A stretch of DNA of 64,000 bases from Osedax fenrisi (lineage: Eukaryota; Annelida; Polychaeta; Sabellida; Siboglinidae), in the NCBI GenBank assembly GCA_964019155.1, contig OZ025244.1, positions 4,796,184 through 4,860,183 of the forward strand, read 5' to 3'. A model generated the notes under the pieces. It had not been told where the DNA came from and made no database searches. It saw only the letters and a program-made list of their open reading frames with translations. The position numbers were made by a program, and so were the translations under genes. Below, piece by piece: positions 46,141-61,100 of this stretch. Numbering within the stretch: the stretch's first letter is position 1; every line of letters starts with the position of its first letter.

Positions 46141-49100
46141 TCCTTGAGTTAAACAATCACTACCTTTCTCCCTCTCTATGTTTACTTGAGTTAACAATCA
46201 CTCCCTCTCTCCCTCTCTATCTTTCCTTGAGTTAAACAATCACTATCTCTCTCCCTCTCTACGTGTCCTTGAGTTAAACAATCACTACCTCTCTCCCTCT
46301 CTATCTTTCCTTGAGTTAAACAATCACTCCCTCTCTCCCTCTCTATGTGTCCTTGAGTTAACAATCACTACCTCTCTCCCTCTCTATCTTTCCTTGTGTT
46401 AAACAATCACTACCTCTCTCCCTCTCTATGTTTCCTTGTGTTAAAAAATCACTACCTCTCTCCCTCTCTATGTGTCCTTGAGTTAACAATCACTACCTCT
46501 CTTCCTCTCTATGTGTCCTTGAGTTAAACAATCACTCCCTCTCTCCCTCTCTATGTGTCCTTGAGTTAAACAATCACTACCTTTCTCCCTCTCTATGTTT
46601 ACTTGAGTTAACAATCACTCCCTCTCTCCCTCTCTATCTTTCCTTGAGTTAAACAATCACTATCTCTCTCCCTCTCTACGTGTCCTTGAGTTAAACAATC
46701 ACTACCTCTCTCCCTCTCTATCTTTCCTTGAGTTAACAATCACTACCTCTCTCCCTCTCTATCTTTCCTTGAGTTAAACAATCACTCCCTCTCTCCCTCT
46801 CTATCTTTCCTTGAGTTAAACAATCACTACCTCTCTCCCTCTCTATCTTTCCTTGAGTTAAACAATCACTTCCTCTCTCCCTCTCTATCTTTCCTTGAGT
46901 TAACAAGCACTACCTCTCTCCCTCTCTATGTGTCCTTGTGTTAAACAATCACTACCTCTCTCCCTCTCTATGTGTCCTTGAGTTAAACAATCACTACCTC
47001 TCTCCCTCTCTATCTTTCCTTGAGTTAAACAATCACTCCCTCTCTCCATCTCTATGTGTCCTTGAGTTAACAATCACTACCTCTCTCCCTCTCTATGTGT
47101 CCTTGAGTTAACAATCACTACCTCTCTCCCTCTCTATCTTTCCTTGAGTTAAACAATCACTCCCTCTCTCCCTCTCTATCTTTCCTTGAGTTAAACAATC
47201 ACTATCTCTCTCCCTCTCTATGTGTCCTTGAGTTAACAATCACTACCTCTCTCCCTCTCTATCTTTCCTTGTGTTAAACAATCACTACCTCTCTCCCTCT
47301 CTATGTTTCCTTGTGTTAAAAAATCACTACCTCTCTCCCTCTCTATGTTTCCTTGTGTTAAACAATCACTACCTCTCTTCCTCTCTATCATTCCTTGAGT
47401 TAAACAATCACTACCTCTCTCCCTCTCTATGTGTCCTTGAGTTAACAATCACTACCTCTCTTTCTCTCTATGTGTCCTTGAGTTAAACAATCACTCCCTC
47501 TCTCCCTCTCTATGTGTCCTTGAGTTAAACAATCACTACCTTTCTCCCTCTCTATGTTTACTTGAGTTAACAATCACTCCCTCTCTCCCTCTCTATCTTT
47601 CCTTGAGTTAAACAATCACTATCTCTCTCCCTCTCTACGTGTCCTTGAGTTAAACAATCACTACCTCTCTCCCTCACTATCTTTCCTTGAGTTAACAATC
47701 ACTACCTCTCTCCCTCTCTATCTTTCCTTGAGTTAAACAATCACTCCCTCTCTCCCTCTCTATGTTTCCTTGTGTTAAACAATCACTACCTCTCTTCCTC
47801 TCTATCATTCCTTGAGTTAAACAATCACTACCTCTCTCCCTCTCTATGTGTCCTTGAGTTAACAATCACTACCTCTCTTCCTCTCTATGTGTCCTTGAGT
47901 TAAACAATCACTCCCTCTCTCCCTCTCTATCTTTCCTTGAGTTAACAAGCACTACCTCTCTCCCTCTCTATGTGTCCTTGTGTTAAACAATCACTACCTC
48001 TCTCCCTCTCTATGTGTCCTTGAGTTAAACAATCACTACCTCTCTCCCTCTCTATCTTTCCTTGAGTTAAACAATCACTCCCTCTCTCCCTCTCTATGTG
48101 TCCTTGAGTTAACAATCACTACCTCTCTCCCTCTCTATGTGTCCTTGAGTTAACAATCACTACCTCTCTCCCTCTCTATCTTTCCTTGAGTTAAACAATC
48201 ACTCCCTCTCTCCCTCTCTATCTTTCCTTGAGTTAAACAATCACTATCTCTCTCCCTCTCTATCTTTCCTTGAGTTAAACAATCACTTCCTCTCTCCCTC
48301 TCTATCTTTCCTTGAGTTAACAAGCACTACCTCTCTCCCTCTCTATGTGTCCTTGTGTTAAACAATCACTACCTCTCTCCCTCTCTATGTGTCCTTGAGT
48401 TAAACAATCACTACCTCTCTCCCTCTCTATCTTTCCTTGAGTTAAACACTCACTCCTTCTCTCCCTCTCTATCTTTCCTTGAGTTAAACAATCACTATCT
48501 CTCTCCCTCTCTATGTTTCCTTGAGTTAAACAATCACTACCTCTCTCCCTCTCTATCTTTCCTTGAGTTAAACAATCACTACCTCTCTCCCTCTCTATGT
48601 GTCCTTGAGTTAAACAATCACTACCTCTCTCTCTCTCTATATGTCCTTGAGTTAACAATCACTACCTCTCTCCCTCTCTATGTGTCCTTGAGTTAACAAT
48701 CACTACCTCTCTCCCTCTCTATGTGTCCTTGAGTTAACAATCACTACCTCTCTCCCTCTCTATCTTTCCTTGAGTTAACAATAACTACCTCTCTCCCTCT
48801 CTATGTGTCCTTGAGTTAACAATCACTACCTCTCTCCCTCTCTATGTGTCCTTGAGTTAACAATCACTACCTCTCTCCCTCTCTATCTTTCCTTGAGTTA
48901 ACAATAACTACCTCCTTCCCTCTCTATGTGTCCTTGAGTTAACAATCACTACCTCTCTCCCTCTCTATGTTTCCTTGAGTTAACAATCACTACCTCTCTC
49001 CCTCTCTATGTTTCCTTGAGTTAACAATCACTACCTCTCTCCCTCTCTATCTTTCCTTGAGTTAACAATCGCTACCTCTCTCCCTCTCTATCTTTCCTTG

Positions 49101-52100
49101 AGTTAAACAATCACTCCCTCTCTCCCTCTCTATGTGTCCTTGAGTTAACAATCACTACCTCTCTCCCTCTCTATGTGTCCTTGAGTTAACAATCACTACC
49201 TCTCTCCCTCTCTATCTTTCCTTGAGTTAAACAATCACTCCCTCTCTCCCTCTCTATCTTTCCTTGAGTTAAACAATCACTATCTCTCTCCCTCTCTATG
49301 TGTCCTTGAGTTAACAATCACTACCTCTCTCCCTCTCTATCTTTCCTTGTGTTAAACAATCACTACCTCTCTCCCTCTCTATGTTTCCTTGTGTTAAAAA
49401 ATCACTACCTCTCTCCCTCTCTATGTTTCCTTGTGTTAAACAATCACTACCTCTCTTCCTCTCTATCATTCCTTGAGTTAAACAATCACTACCTCTCTCC
49501 CTCTCTATGTGTCCTTGAGTTAACAATCACTACCTCTCTTCCTCTCTATGTGTCCTTGAGTTAAACAATCACTCCCTCTCTCCCTCTCTATGTGTCCTTG
49601 AGTTAAACAATCACTACCTTTCTCCCTCTCTATGTTTACTTGAGTTAACAATCACTCCCTCTCTCCCTCTCTATCTTTCCTTGAGTTAAACAATCACTAT
49701 CTCTCTCCCTCTATACGTGTCCTTGAGTTAAACAATCACTACCTCTCTCCCTCTCTATCTTTCCTTGAGTTAACAATCACTACCTCTCTCCCTCTCTATC
49801 TTTCCTTGAGTTAAACAATCACTCCCTCTCTCCCTCTCTATCTTTCCTTGAGTTAAACAATCACTACCTCTCTCCCTCTCTATCTTTCCTTGAGTTAAAC
49901 AATCACTTCCTCTCTCCCTCTCTATCTTTCCTTGAGTTAACAAGCACTACCTCTCTCCCTCTCTATGTGTCCTTGTGTTAAACAATCACTACCTCTCTCC
50001 CTCTCTATGTGTCCTTGAGTTAAACAATCACTACCTCTCTCCCTCTCTATCTTTCCTTGAGTTAAACAATCACTCCCTCTCTCCCTCTCTATCTTTCCTT
50101 GAGTTAAACAATCACTATCTCTCTCCCTCTCTATGTTTCCTTGAGTTAAACAATCACTACCTCTCTCCCTCTCTATCTTTCCTTGAGTTAAACAATCACT
50201 ACCTCTCTCCCTCTCTATGTGTCCTTGAGTTAAATAATCACTACCTCTCTTCCTCTCTATCATTCCTTGAGTTAAACAATCACTCCCTCTCTCCCTCTCT
50301 ATCTTTCCTTGAGTTAAACAATCACTACCTCTATCCCTCTCTATCTTTCCTTGAGTTAAACAATCACTTCCTCTCTCCCTCTCTATCTTTCCTTGAGTTA
50401 ACAAGCACTACCTCTCTCCCTCTCTATGTGTCCTTGTTTTAAACAATCACTACCTCTCTCCCTCTCTATGTGTCCTTGAGTTAAACAATCACTACCTCTC
50501 TCCCTCTCTATCTTTCCTTGAGTTAAACAATCACTCCTTCTCTCCCTCTCTATCTTTCCTTGAGTTAAACAATCACTATCTCTCTCCCTCTCTATGTTTC
50601 CTTGAGTTAAACAATCACTACCTCTCTCCCTCTCTATCTTTCCTTGAGTTAAACAATCACTACCTCTCTCCCTCTCTATGTGCCCTTGAGTTAAACAATC
50701 ACTACCTCTCTCCCTCTCTATATGTCCTTGAGTTAACAATCACTACCTCTCTCCCTCTCTATGTGTCCTTGAGTTAACAATCACTACCTCTCTCCCTCTC
50801 TATGTGTCCTTGAGTTAACAATCACTACCTCTCTCCCTCTCTATCTTTCCTTGAGTTAACAATAACTACCTCTCTCCCTCTCTATGTGTCCTTGAGTTAA
50901 CAATCACTACCTCTCTCCCTCTCTATGTGTCCTTGAGTTAACAATCACTACCTCTCTCCCTCTCTATCTTTCCTTGAGTTAACAATAACTACCTCTCTCC
51001 CTCTCTATGTGTCCTTGAGTTAACAATCACTACCTCTCTCCCTCTCTATGTTTCCTTGAGTTAACAATCACTACCTCTCTCCCTCTCTATGTTTCCTTGA
51101 GTTAACAATCACTACCTCTCTCCCTCTCTATCTTTCCTTGAGTTAACAATCGCTACCTCTCTCCCTCTCTATCTTTCCTTGAGTTAAACAATCACCCCCT
51201 CTCTCCCTCTCTATGTGTCCTTGAGTTAACAATCACTACCTCTCTCCCTCTCTATGTGTCCTTGAGTTAAACAATCACTACCTCTCTCCCTCTCTATCTT
51301 TCCTTGAGTTAACAATCACTACCTCTCTCCCTCTCTATGTGTCCTTGAGTTAACAATCACTACCTCTCTCCCTCTCTATCTTTCCTTGAGTTAAACAATC
51401 ACTCCCTCTCTCCCTCTCTATGTGTCCTTGAGTTAACAATCACTACCTCTCTCCCTCTCTATGTGTCATTGAGTTAAACAATCACTTCCTCTCTCCCTCT
51501 CTATCTTTCCTTGAGTTAACAATCACTACCTCTCTCCCTCTCTATGTGTCCTTGAGTTAACAATCACTACCTTTCTCCCTCTCTATCTTTCCTTGAGTTA
51601 AACAATCACTACCTCTCTCCCTCTCTATGTGTCCTTGAGTTAACAATCACTACCTCTCTTCCTCTCTATGTGTCCTTGAGTTAAACAATCACTCCCTCTC
51701 TCCCTCTCTATGTGTCCTTGAGTTAAACAATCACTACCTTTCTCCCTCTCTATGTTTACTTGAGTTAACAATCACTCCCTCTCTCCCTCTCTATCTTTCC
51801 TTGAGTTAAACAATCACTATCTCTCTCCCTCTATACGTGTCCTTGAGTTAAACAATCACTACCTCTCTCCCTCTCTATCTTTCCTTGAGTTAACAATCAC
51901 TACCTCTCTCCCTCTCTATCTTTCCTTGAGTTAAACAATCACTCCCTCTCTCCCTCTCTATCTTTCCTTGAGTTAAACAATCACTACCTCTCTCCCTCTC
52001 TATCTTTCCTTGAGTTAAACAATCACTTCCTCTCTCCCTCTCTATCTTTCCTTGAGTTAACAAGCACTACCTCTCTCCCTCTCTATGTGTCCTTGTGTTA

Positions 52101-55100
52101 AACAATCACTACCTCTCTCCCTCTCTATGTGTCCTTGAGTTAAACAATCACTACCTCTCTCCCTCTCTATCTTTCCTTGAGTTAAACAATCACTCCCTCT
52201 CTCCCTCTCTATCTTTCCTTGAGTTAAACAATCACTACCTCTCTCCCTCTCTATGTGTCCTTGAGTTAAATAATCACTACCTCTCTTCCTCTCTATCATT
52301 CCTTGAGTTAAACAATCACTCCCTCTCTCCCTCTCTATCTTTCCTTGAGTTAAACAATCACTACCTCTATCCCTCTCTATCTTTCCTTGAGTTAAACAAT
52401 CACTTCCTCTCTCCCTCTCTATCTTTCCTTGAGTTAACAAGCACTACCTCTCTCCCTCTCTATGTGTCCTTGTGTTAAACAATCACTACCTCTCTCCCTC
52501 TCTATGTGTCCTTGAGTTAAACAATCACTACCTCTCTCCCTCTCTATCTTTCCTTGAGTTAAACAATCACTCCTTCTCTCCCTCTCTATCTTTCCTTGAG
52601 TTAAACAATCACTATCTCTCTCCCTCTCTATGTTTCCTTGAGTTAAACAATCACTACCTCTCTCCCTCTCTATCTTTCCTTGAGTTAAACAATCACTACC
52701 TCTCTCCCTCTCTATGTGTCCTTGAGTTAAACAATCACTACCTCTCTCCCTCTCTATATGTCCTTGAGTTAACAATCACTACCTCTCTCCCTCTCTATGT
52801 GTCCTTGAGTTAACAATCACTACCTCTCTCCCTCTCTATGTGTCCTTGAGTTAACAATCACTACCTCTCTCCCTCTCTATCTTTCCTTGAGTTAACAATA
52901 ACTACCTCTCTCCCTCTCTATGTGTCCTTGAGTTAACAATCACTACCTCTCTCCCTCTCTATGTGTCCTTGAGTTAACAATCACTACCTCTCTCCCTCTC
53001 TATCTTTCCTTGAGTTAACAATAACTACCTCTCTCCCTCTCTATGTGTCCTTGAGTTAACAATCACTACCTCTCTCCCTCTCTATGTTTCCTTGAGTTAA
53101 CAATCACTACCTCTCTCCCTCTCTATGTTTCCTTGAGTTAACAATCACTACCTCTCTCCCTCTCTATCTTTCCTTGAGTTAACAATCGCTACCTCTCTCC
53201 CTCTCTATCTTTCCTTGAGTTAAACAATCACCCCCTCTCTCCCTCTCTATGTGTCCTTGAGTTAACAATCACTACCTCTCTCCCTCTCTATGTGTCCTTG
53301 AGTTAAACAATCACTACCTCTCTCCCTCTCTATCTTTCCTTGAGTTAACAATCACTACCTCTCTCCCTCTCTATGTGTCCTTGAGTTAACAATCACTACC
53401 TCTCTCCCTCTCTATCTTTCCTTGAGTTAAACAATCACTCCCTCTCTCCCTCTCTATGTGTCCTTGAGTTAACAATCACTACCTCTCTCCCTCTCTATGT
53501 GTCATTGAGTTAAACAATCACTTCCTCTCTCCCTCTCTATCTTTCCTTGAGTTAACAATCACTACCTCTCTCCCTCTCTATGTGTCCTTGAGTTAACAAT
53601 CACTACCTTTCTCCCTCTCTATCTTTCCTTGAGTTAAACAATCACTCCCTCTCTCCCTCTCTATCTTTCCTTGAGTTAAACAATCACTATCTCTCTCCCT
53701 CTCTATGTTTCCTTGAGTTAAACAATCACTACCTCTCTCCCTCTCTATCTTTCCTTGAGTTAAAAAATCACTCCCTCTCTCCCTCTCTATGTGTCCTTGA
53801 GTTAACAATCACTACCTCTCTCCCTCTCTATCTTTCCTTGTGTTAAACAATCACTACCTCTCTCCCTCTCTATGTTTCCTTGTGTTAAACAATCACTACC
53901 TCTCTCCCTCTCTATGTTTCCTTGTGTTAAACAATCACTACCTCTCTTCCTCTCTATGTTTCCTTGTGTTAAACAATCACTACCTCTCTCCCTCTCTATG
54001 TTTCCTTGTGTTAAACAATCACTACCTCTCTTCCTCTCTATGTTTCCTTGTGTTAAACAATCACTACCTCTCTTCCTCTCTATCATTCCTTGAGTTAAAC
54101 AATCACTACCTCTCTCCCTCTCTATGTGTCCTTGAGTTAACAATCACTACCTCTCTTCCTCTCTATGTGTCCTTGAGTTAAACAATCACTCCCTCTCTCC
54201 CTCTCTATGTGTCCTTGAGTTAAACAATCACTACCTTTCTCCCTCTCTATGTTTACTTGAGTTAACAATCACTTCCTCTTTCCCTCTCTATCTTTCCTTG
54301 AGTTAACAAGCACTACCTCTCTCCCTCTCTATGTGTCCTTGTGTTAAACAATCACTACCTCTCTACCTCTCTATGTGTCCTTGAGTTAAACAATCACTAC
54401 CTCTCTCCCTCTCTATCTTTCCTTGAGTTAAACAATCACTCCCTCTCTCCCTCTCTATCTTTCCTTGAGTTAAACAATCACTATCTCTCTCCCTCTCTAT
54501 ATTTCCTTGAGTTAAACAATCACTACCTCTATCCCTCTCTATCTTTCCTTGAGTTGACAATCACTACCTCTCTCCCTCTCTATGTGTCCTTGAGTTAACA
54601 ATCACTACCTCTCTCCCTCTCTATCTTTCCTTGTGTTAAACAATCACTACCTCTCTCCCTCTCTATGTTTCCTTGTGTTAAACAATCACTACCTCTCTCC
54701 CTCTCTATGTTTCCTTGTGTTAAACAATCACTACCTCTCTCCCTCTCTATCTTTCCTTGAGTTAATCAATCACTCCCTCTCTCCCTCTCTATCTTTCCTT
54801 GAGTTAAACAATCACTATCTCTCTCCCTCTCTATGTTTCCTTGAGTTAAACAATCACTACCTCTGTCCCTCTCTATCTTTCCTTGAGTTGACAATCACTA
54901 CCTCTCTCCCTCTCTATGTGTCCTTGAGTTAACAATCACTACCTCTCTCCCTCTCTATCTTTCCTTGTGTTAAACAATCACTACCTCTCTCCCTCTCTAT
55001 GTTTCCTTGTGTTAAACAATCACTACCTCTCTCCCTCTCTATGTTTCCTTGTGTTAAACAATCACTACCTCTCTTCCTCTCTATCATTCCTTGAGTTAAA

Positions 55101-58100
55101 CAATCACTACCTATCTCCCTCTCTATGTGTCCTTGAGTTAACAATCACTACCTCTCTTCCTCTCTATGTGTCCTTGAGTTAAACAATCACTCCCTCTCTC
55201 CCTCTCTATGTGTCCTTGAGTTAAACAATCACTACCTTTCTCCCTCTCTATGTTTACTTGAGTTAACAATCACTCCCTCTCTCCCTCTCTATCTTTCCTT
55301 GAGTTAAACAATCACTATCTCTCTCCCTCTCTACGTGTCCTTGAGTTAAACAATCACTACCTCTCTCCCTCTCTATCTTTCCTTGAGTTAACAATCACTA
55401 CCTCTCTCCCTCTCTATCTTTCCTTGAGTTAAACAATCACTCCCTCTCTCCCTCTCTATCTTTCCTTGAGTTAAACAATCACTACCTCTCTCCCTCTCTA
55501 TATTTCCTTGAGTTAAACAATCACTATCTCTCTCCCTCTCTATGTTTCCTTGAGTTAAACAATCACTACCTCTCTCCCTCTCTATCTTTTCTTGAGTTAA
55601 ACAATCACTACCTCTCTCCCTCTCTATGTGTCCTTGAGTTAAACAATCACTACCTCTCTTCCTCTCTATCATTCCTTGAGTTAAACAATCACTCCCTCTC
55701 TCCCTCTCTATCTTTCCTTGAGTTAAACAATCACTACCTCTCTCCCTCTCTATCTTTCCTTGAGTTAAACAATCACTATCTCTCTCCCTCTCTATGTTTC
55801 CTTGAGTTAAACAATCACTACCTCTCTCCCTCTCTATCTTTCCTTGAGTTAAACAATCACTACCTCTCTCCCTCTCTATGTGTCCTTGAGTTAAACAATC
55901 ACTACCTCTCTTCCTCTCTATCATTCCTTGAGTTAAACAATCACTCCCTCTCTCCCTCTCTATCTTTCCTTGAGTTAAACAATCACTACCTCTCTCCCTC
56001 TCTATCTTTCCTTGAGTTAAACAATCACTTCCTCTCTCCCTCTCTATCTTTCCTTGAGTTAACAAGCACTACCTCTCTCCCTCTCTATGTGTCCTTGTGT
56101 TAAACAATCACTACCTCTCTCCCTCTCTATGTGTCCTTGAGTTAAACAATCACTACCTCTCTCCCTCTCTATCTTTCCTTGAGTTAAACAATCACTCCTT
56201 CTCTCCCTCTCTATCTTTCCTTGAGTTAAACATTCACTATCTCTCTCCCTCTCTATGTTTCCTTGAGTTAAACAATCACTACCTCTCTCCCTCTCTATCT
56301 TTCCTTGAGTTAAACAATCACTACCTCTCTCCCTCTCTATGTGTCCTTGAGTTAAACAATCACTACCTCTTTCCCTCTCTATATGTCCTTGAGTTAACAA
56401 TCACTACCTCTCTCCCTCTCTATGTATCCTTGAGTTAACAATCACTACCTCTCTCCCTCTCTATGTGTCCTTGAGTTAACAATCACTACCTCTCTCCCTC
56501 TCTATCTTTCCTTGAGTTAACAATAACTACCTCTCTCCCTCTCTATGTGTCCTTGAGTTAACAATCACTACCTCTCTCCCTCTCTATGTGTCCTTGAGTT
56601 AACAATCACTACCTCTCTCCCTCTCTATATTTCCTTGAGTTAACAATAACTACCTCTCTCCCTCTCTATGTTTCCTTGAGTTAACAATCACTACCTCTCT
56701 CCCTCTCTATGTATCCTTGAGTTAACAATCACTACCTCTCTCCCTCTCTATGTTTCCTTGAGTTAACAATCACTACCTCTCTCCCTCTCTATCTTTCCTT
56801 GAGTTAACAATCGCTACCTCTCTCCCTCTCTATCTTTCCTTGAGTTAAACAATCACTCCCTCTCTCCCTCTCTATGTGTCCTTGAGTTAACAATCACTAC
56901 CTCTCTCCCTCTATATGTGTCCTTGAGTTAAACAATCACTACCTCTCTCCCTCTCTATCTTTCCTTGAGTTAACAATCACTACCTCTCTCCCTCTCTATA
57001 TGTCCTTGAGTTAACAATCACTACCTCTCTCCCTCTCTATCTTTCCTTGAGTTAAACAATCACTCCCTCTCTCCCTCTCTATATTTCCTTGAGTTAACAA
57101 TAACTACCTCTCTCCCTCTCTATGTGTCCTTGAGTTAACAATCACTACCTCTCTCCCTCTCTATGTATCCTTGAGTTAACAATCACTACCTCTCTCCCTC
57201 TCTATGTTTCCTTGAGTTAACAATCACTACCTCTCTCACTCTCTATCTTTCCTTGAGTTAACAATCGCTACCTCTCTCCCTCTCTATCTTTCCTTGAGTT
57301 AAACAATCACTCCCTCTCTCCCTCTCTATGTGTCCTTGAGTTAACAATCATTACCTCTCTCCCTCTCTATGTGTCCTTGAGTTAAACAATCACTACCTCT
57401 CTCCCTCTCTATCTTTCCTTGTGTTAAACAATCACTACCTCTCTCCCTCTCTATGTTTCCTTGTGTTAAACAATCACTACCTCTCTCCCTCTCTATGTTT
57501 CCTTGTGTTAAACAATCACTACCTCTCTTCCTCTCTATGTTTCCTTGTGTTAAACAATCACTACCTCTCTCCCTCTCTATGTTTCCTTGTGTTAAACAAT
57601 CACTACCTCTCTTCCTCTCTATGTTTCCTTGTGTTAAACAATCACTACCTCTCTTCCTCTCTATCATTCCTTGAGTTAAACAATCACTACCTCTCTCCCT
57701 CTCTATGTGTCCTTGAGTTAACAATCACTACCTCTCTTCCTCTCTATGTGTCCTTGAGTTAAACAATCACTCCCTCTCTCCCTCTCTATGTGTCCTTGAG
57801 TTAAACAATCACTACCTTTCTCCCTCTCTATGTTTACTTGAGTTAACAATCACTTCCTCTTTCCCTCTCTATCTTTCCTTGAGTTAACAAGCACTACCTC
57901 TCTCCCTCTCTATGTGTCCTTGTGTTAAACAATCACTACCTCTCTACCTCTCTATGTGTCCTTGAGTTAAACAATCACTACCTCTCTCCCTCTCTATCTT
58001 TCCTTGAGTTAAACAATCACTCCCTCTCTCCCTCTCTATCTTTCCTTGAGTTAAACAATCACTATCTCTCTCCCTCTCTATATTTCCTTGAGTTAAACAA

Positions 58101-61100
58101 TCACTACCTCTCTCCCTCTCTATCTTTCCTTGAGTTGACAATCACTACCTCTCTCCCTCTCTATGTGTCCTTGAGTTAACAATCACTACCTCTCTCCCTC
58201 TCTATCTTTCCTTGTGTTAAACAATCACTACCTCTCTCCCTCTCTATGTTTCCTTGTGTTAAACAATCACTACCTCTCTCCCTCTCTATGTTTCCTTGTG
58301 TTAAACAATCACTACCTCTCTCCCTCTCTATCTTTCCTTGAGTTAATCAATCACTCCCTCTCTCCCTCTCTATCTTTCCTTGAGTTAAACAATCACTATC
58401 TCTCTCCCTCTCTATGTTTCCTTGAGTTAAACAATCACTACCTCTCTCCCTCTCTATCTTTCCTTGAGTTGACAATCACTACCTCTCTCCCTCTCTATGT
58501 GTCCTTGAGTTAACAATCACTACCTCTCTCCCTCTCTATATTTCCTTGAGTTAACAATAACTACCTCTCTCCCTCTCTATGTTTCCTTGAGTTAACAATC
58601 ACTACCTCTCTCCCTCTCTATGTATCCTTGAGTTAACAATCACTACCTCTCTCCCTCTCTATGTTTCCTTGAGTTAACAATCACTACCTCTCTCCCTCTC
58701 TATCTTTCCTTGAGTTAACAATCGCTACCTCTCTCCCTCTCTATCTTTCCTTGAGTTAAACAATCACTCCCTCTCTCCCTCTCTATGTGTCCTTGAGTTA
58801 ACAATCACTACCTCTCTCCCTCTATATGTGTCCTTGAGTTAAACAATCACTACCTCTCTCCCTCTCTATCTTTCCTTGAGTTAACAATCACTACCTCTCT
58901 CCCTCTCTATGTGTCCTTGAGTTAACAATCACTACCTCTCTCCCTCTCTATCTTTCCTTGAGTTAAACAATCACTCCCTCTCTCCCTCTCTATATTTCCT
59001 TGAGTTAACAATAACTACCTCTCTCCCTCTCTATGTGTCCTTGAGTTAACAATCACTACCTCTCTCCCTCTCTATGTATCCTTGAGTTAACAATCACTAC
59101 CTCTCTCCCTCTCTATGTTTCCTTGAGTTAACAATCACTACCTCTCTCACTCTCTATCTTTCCTTGAGTTAACAATCGCTACCTCTCTCCCTCTCTATCT
59201 TTCCTTGAGTTAAACAATCACTCCCTCTCTCCCTCTCTATGTGTCCTTGAGTTAACAATCACTACCTCTCTCCCTCTCTATGTTTCCTTGTGTTAAACAA
59301 TCACTACCTCTCTTCCTCTCTATGTTTCCTTGTGTTAAACAATCACTACCTCTCTCCCTCTCTATGTTTCCTTGTGTTAAACCATCACTACCTCTCTTCC
59401 TCTCTATGTTTCCTTGTGTTAAACAATCACTACCTCTCTTCCTCTCTATCATTCCTTGAGTTAAACAATCACTACCTCTCTCCCTCTCTATGTGTCCTTG
59501 AGTTAACAATCACTACCTCTCTTCCTCTCTATGTGTCCTTGAGTTAAACAATCACTCCCTCTCTCCCTCTCTATGTGTCCTTGAGTTAAACAATCACTAC
59601 CTTTCTCCCTCTCTATGTTTACTTGAGTTAACAATCACTTCCTCTTTCCCTCTCTATCTTTCCTTGAGTTAACAAGCACTACCTCTCTCCCTCTCTATGT
59701 GTCCTTGTGTTAAACAATCACTACCTCTCTACCTCTCTATGTGTCCTTGAGTTAAACAATCACTACCTCTCTCCCTCTCTATCTTTCCTTGAGTTAAACA
59801 ATCACTCCCTCTCTCCCTCTCTATCTTTCCTTGAGTTAAACAATCACTATCTCTCTCCCTCTCTATATTTCCTTGAGTTAAACAATCACTACCTCTCTCC
59901 ATCTCTATCTTTCCTTGAGTTGACAATCACTACCTCTCTCCCTCTCTATGTGTCCTTGAGTTAACAATCACTACCTCTCTCCCTCTCTATCTTTCCTTGT
60001 GTTAAACAATCACTACCTCTCTCCCTCTCTATGTTTCCTTGTGTTAAACAATCACTACCTCTCTCCCTCTCTATGTTTCCTTGTGTTAAACAATCACTAC
60101 CTCTCTCCCTCTCTATCTTTCCTTGAGTTAATCAATCACTCCCTCTCTCCCTCTCTATCTTTCCTTGAGTTAAACAATCACTATCTCTCTCCCTCTCTAT
60201 GTTTCCTTGAGTTAAACAATCACTACCTCTCTCCCTCTCTATCTTTCCTTGAGTTGACAATCACTACCTCTCTCCCTCTCTATGTGTCCTTGAGTTAACA
60301 ATCACTACCTCTCTCCCTCTCTATCTTTCCTTGTGTTAAACAATCACTACCTCTCTCCCTCTCTATGTTTCCTTGTGTTAAACAATCACTACCTCTCTCC
60401 CTCTCTATGTTTCCTTGTGTTAAACAATCACTACCTCTCTTCCTCTCTATCATTCCTTGAGTTAAACAATCACTACCTCTCTCCCTCTCTATGTGTCCTT
60501 GAGTTAACAATCACTACCTCTCTTCCTCTCTATGTGTCCTTGAGTTAAACAATCACTCCCTCTCTCCCTCTCTATGTGTCCTTGAGTTAAACAATCACTA
60601 CCTTTCTCCCTCTCTATGTTTACTTGAGTTAACAATCACTCCCTCTCTCCCTCTCTATCTTTCCTTGAGTTAAACAATCACTATCTCTCTCCCTCTCTAC
60701 GTGTCCTTGAGTTAAACAATCACTACCTCTCTCCCTCTCTATCTTTCCTTGAGTTAACAATCACTACCTCTCTCCCTCTCTATCTTTCCTTGAGTTAAAC
60801 AATCACTCCCTCTCTCCCTCTCTATCTTTCCTTGAGTTAAACAATCACTACCTCTCTCCCTCTCTATATTTCCTTGAGTTAAACAATCACTATCTCTCTC
60901 CCTCTCTATGTTTCCTTGAGTTAAACAATCACTACCTCTCTCCCTCTCTATCTTTTCTTGAGTTAAACAATCACTACCTCTCTCCCTCTCTATGTGTCCT
61001 TGAGTTAAACAATCACTACCTCTCTTCCTCTCTATCATTCCTTGAGTTAAACAATCACTCCCTCTCTCCCTCTCTATCTTTCCTTGAGTTAAACAATCAC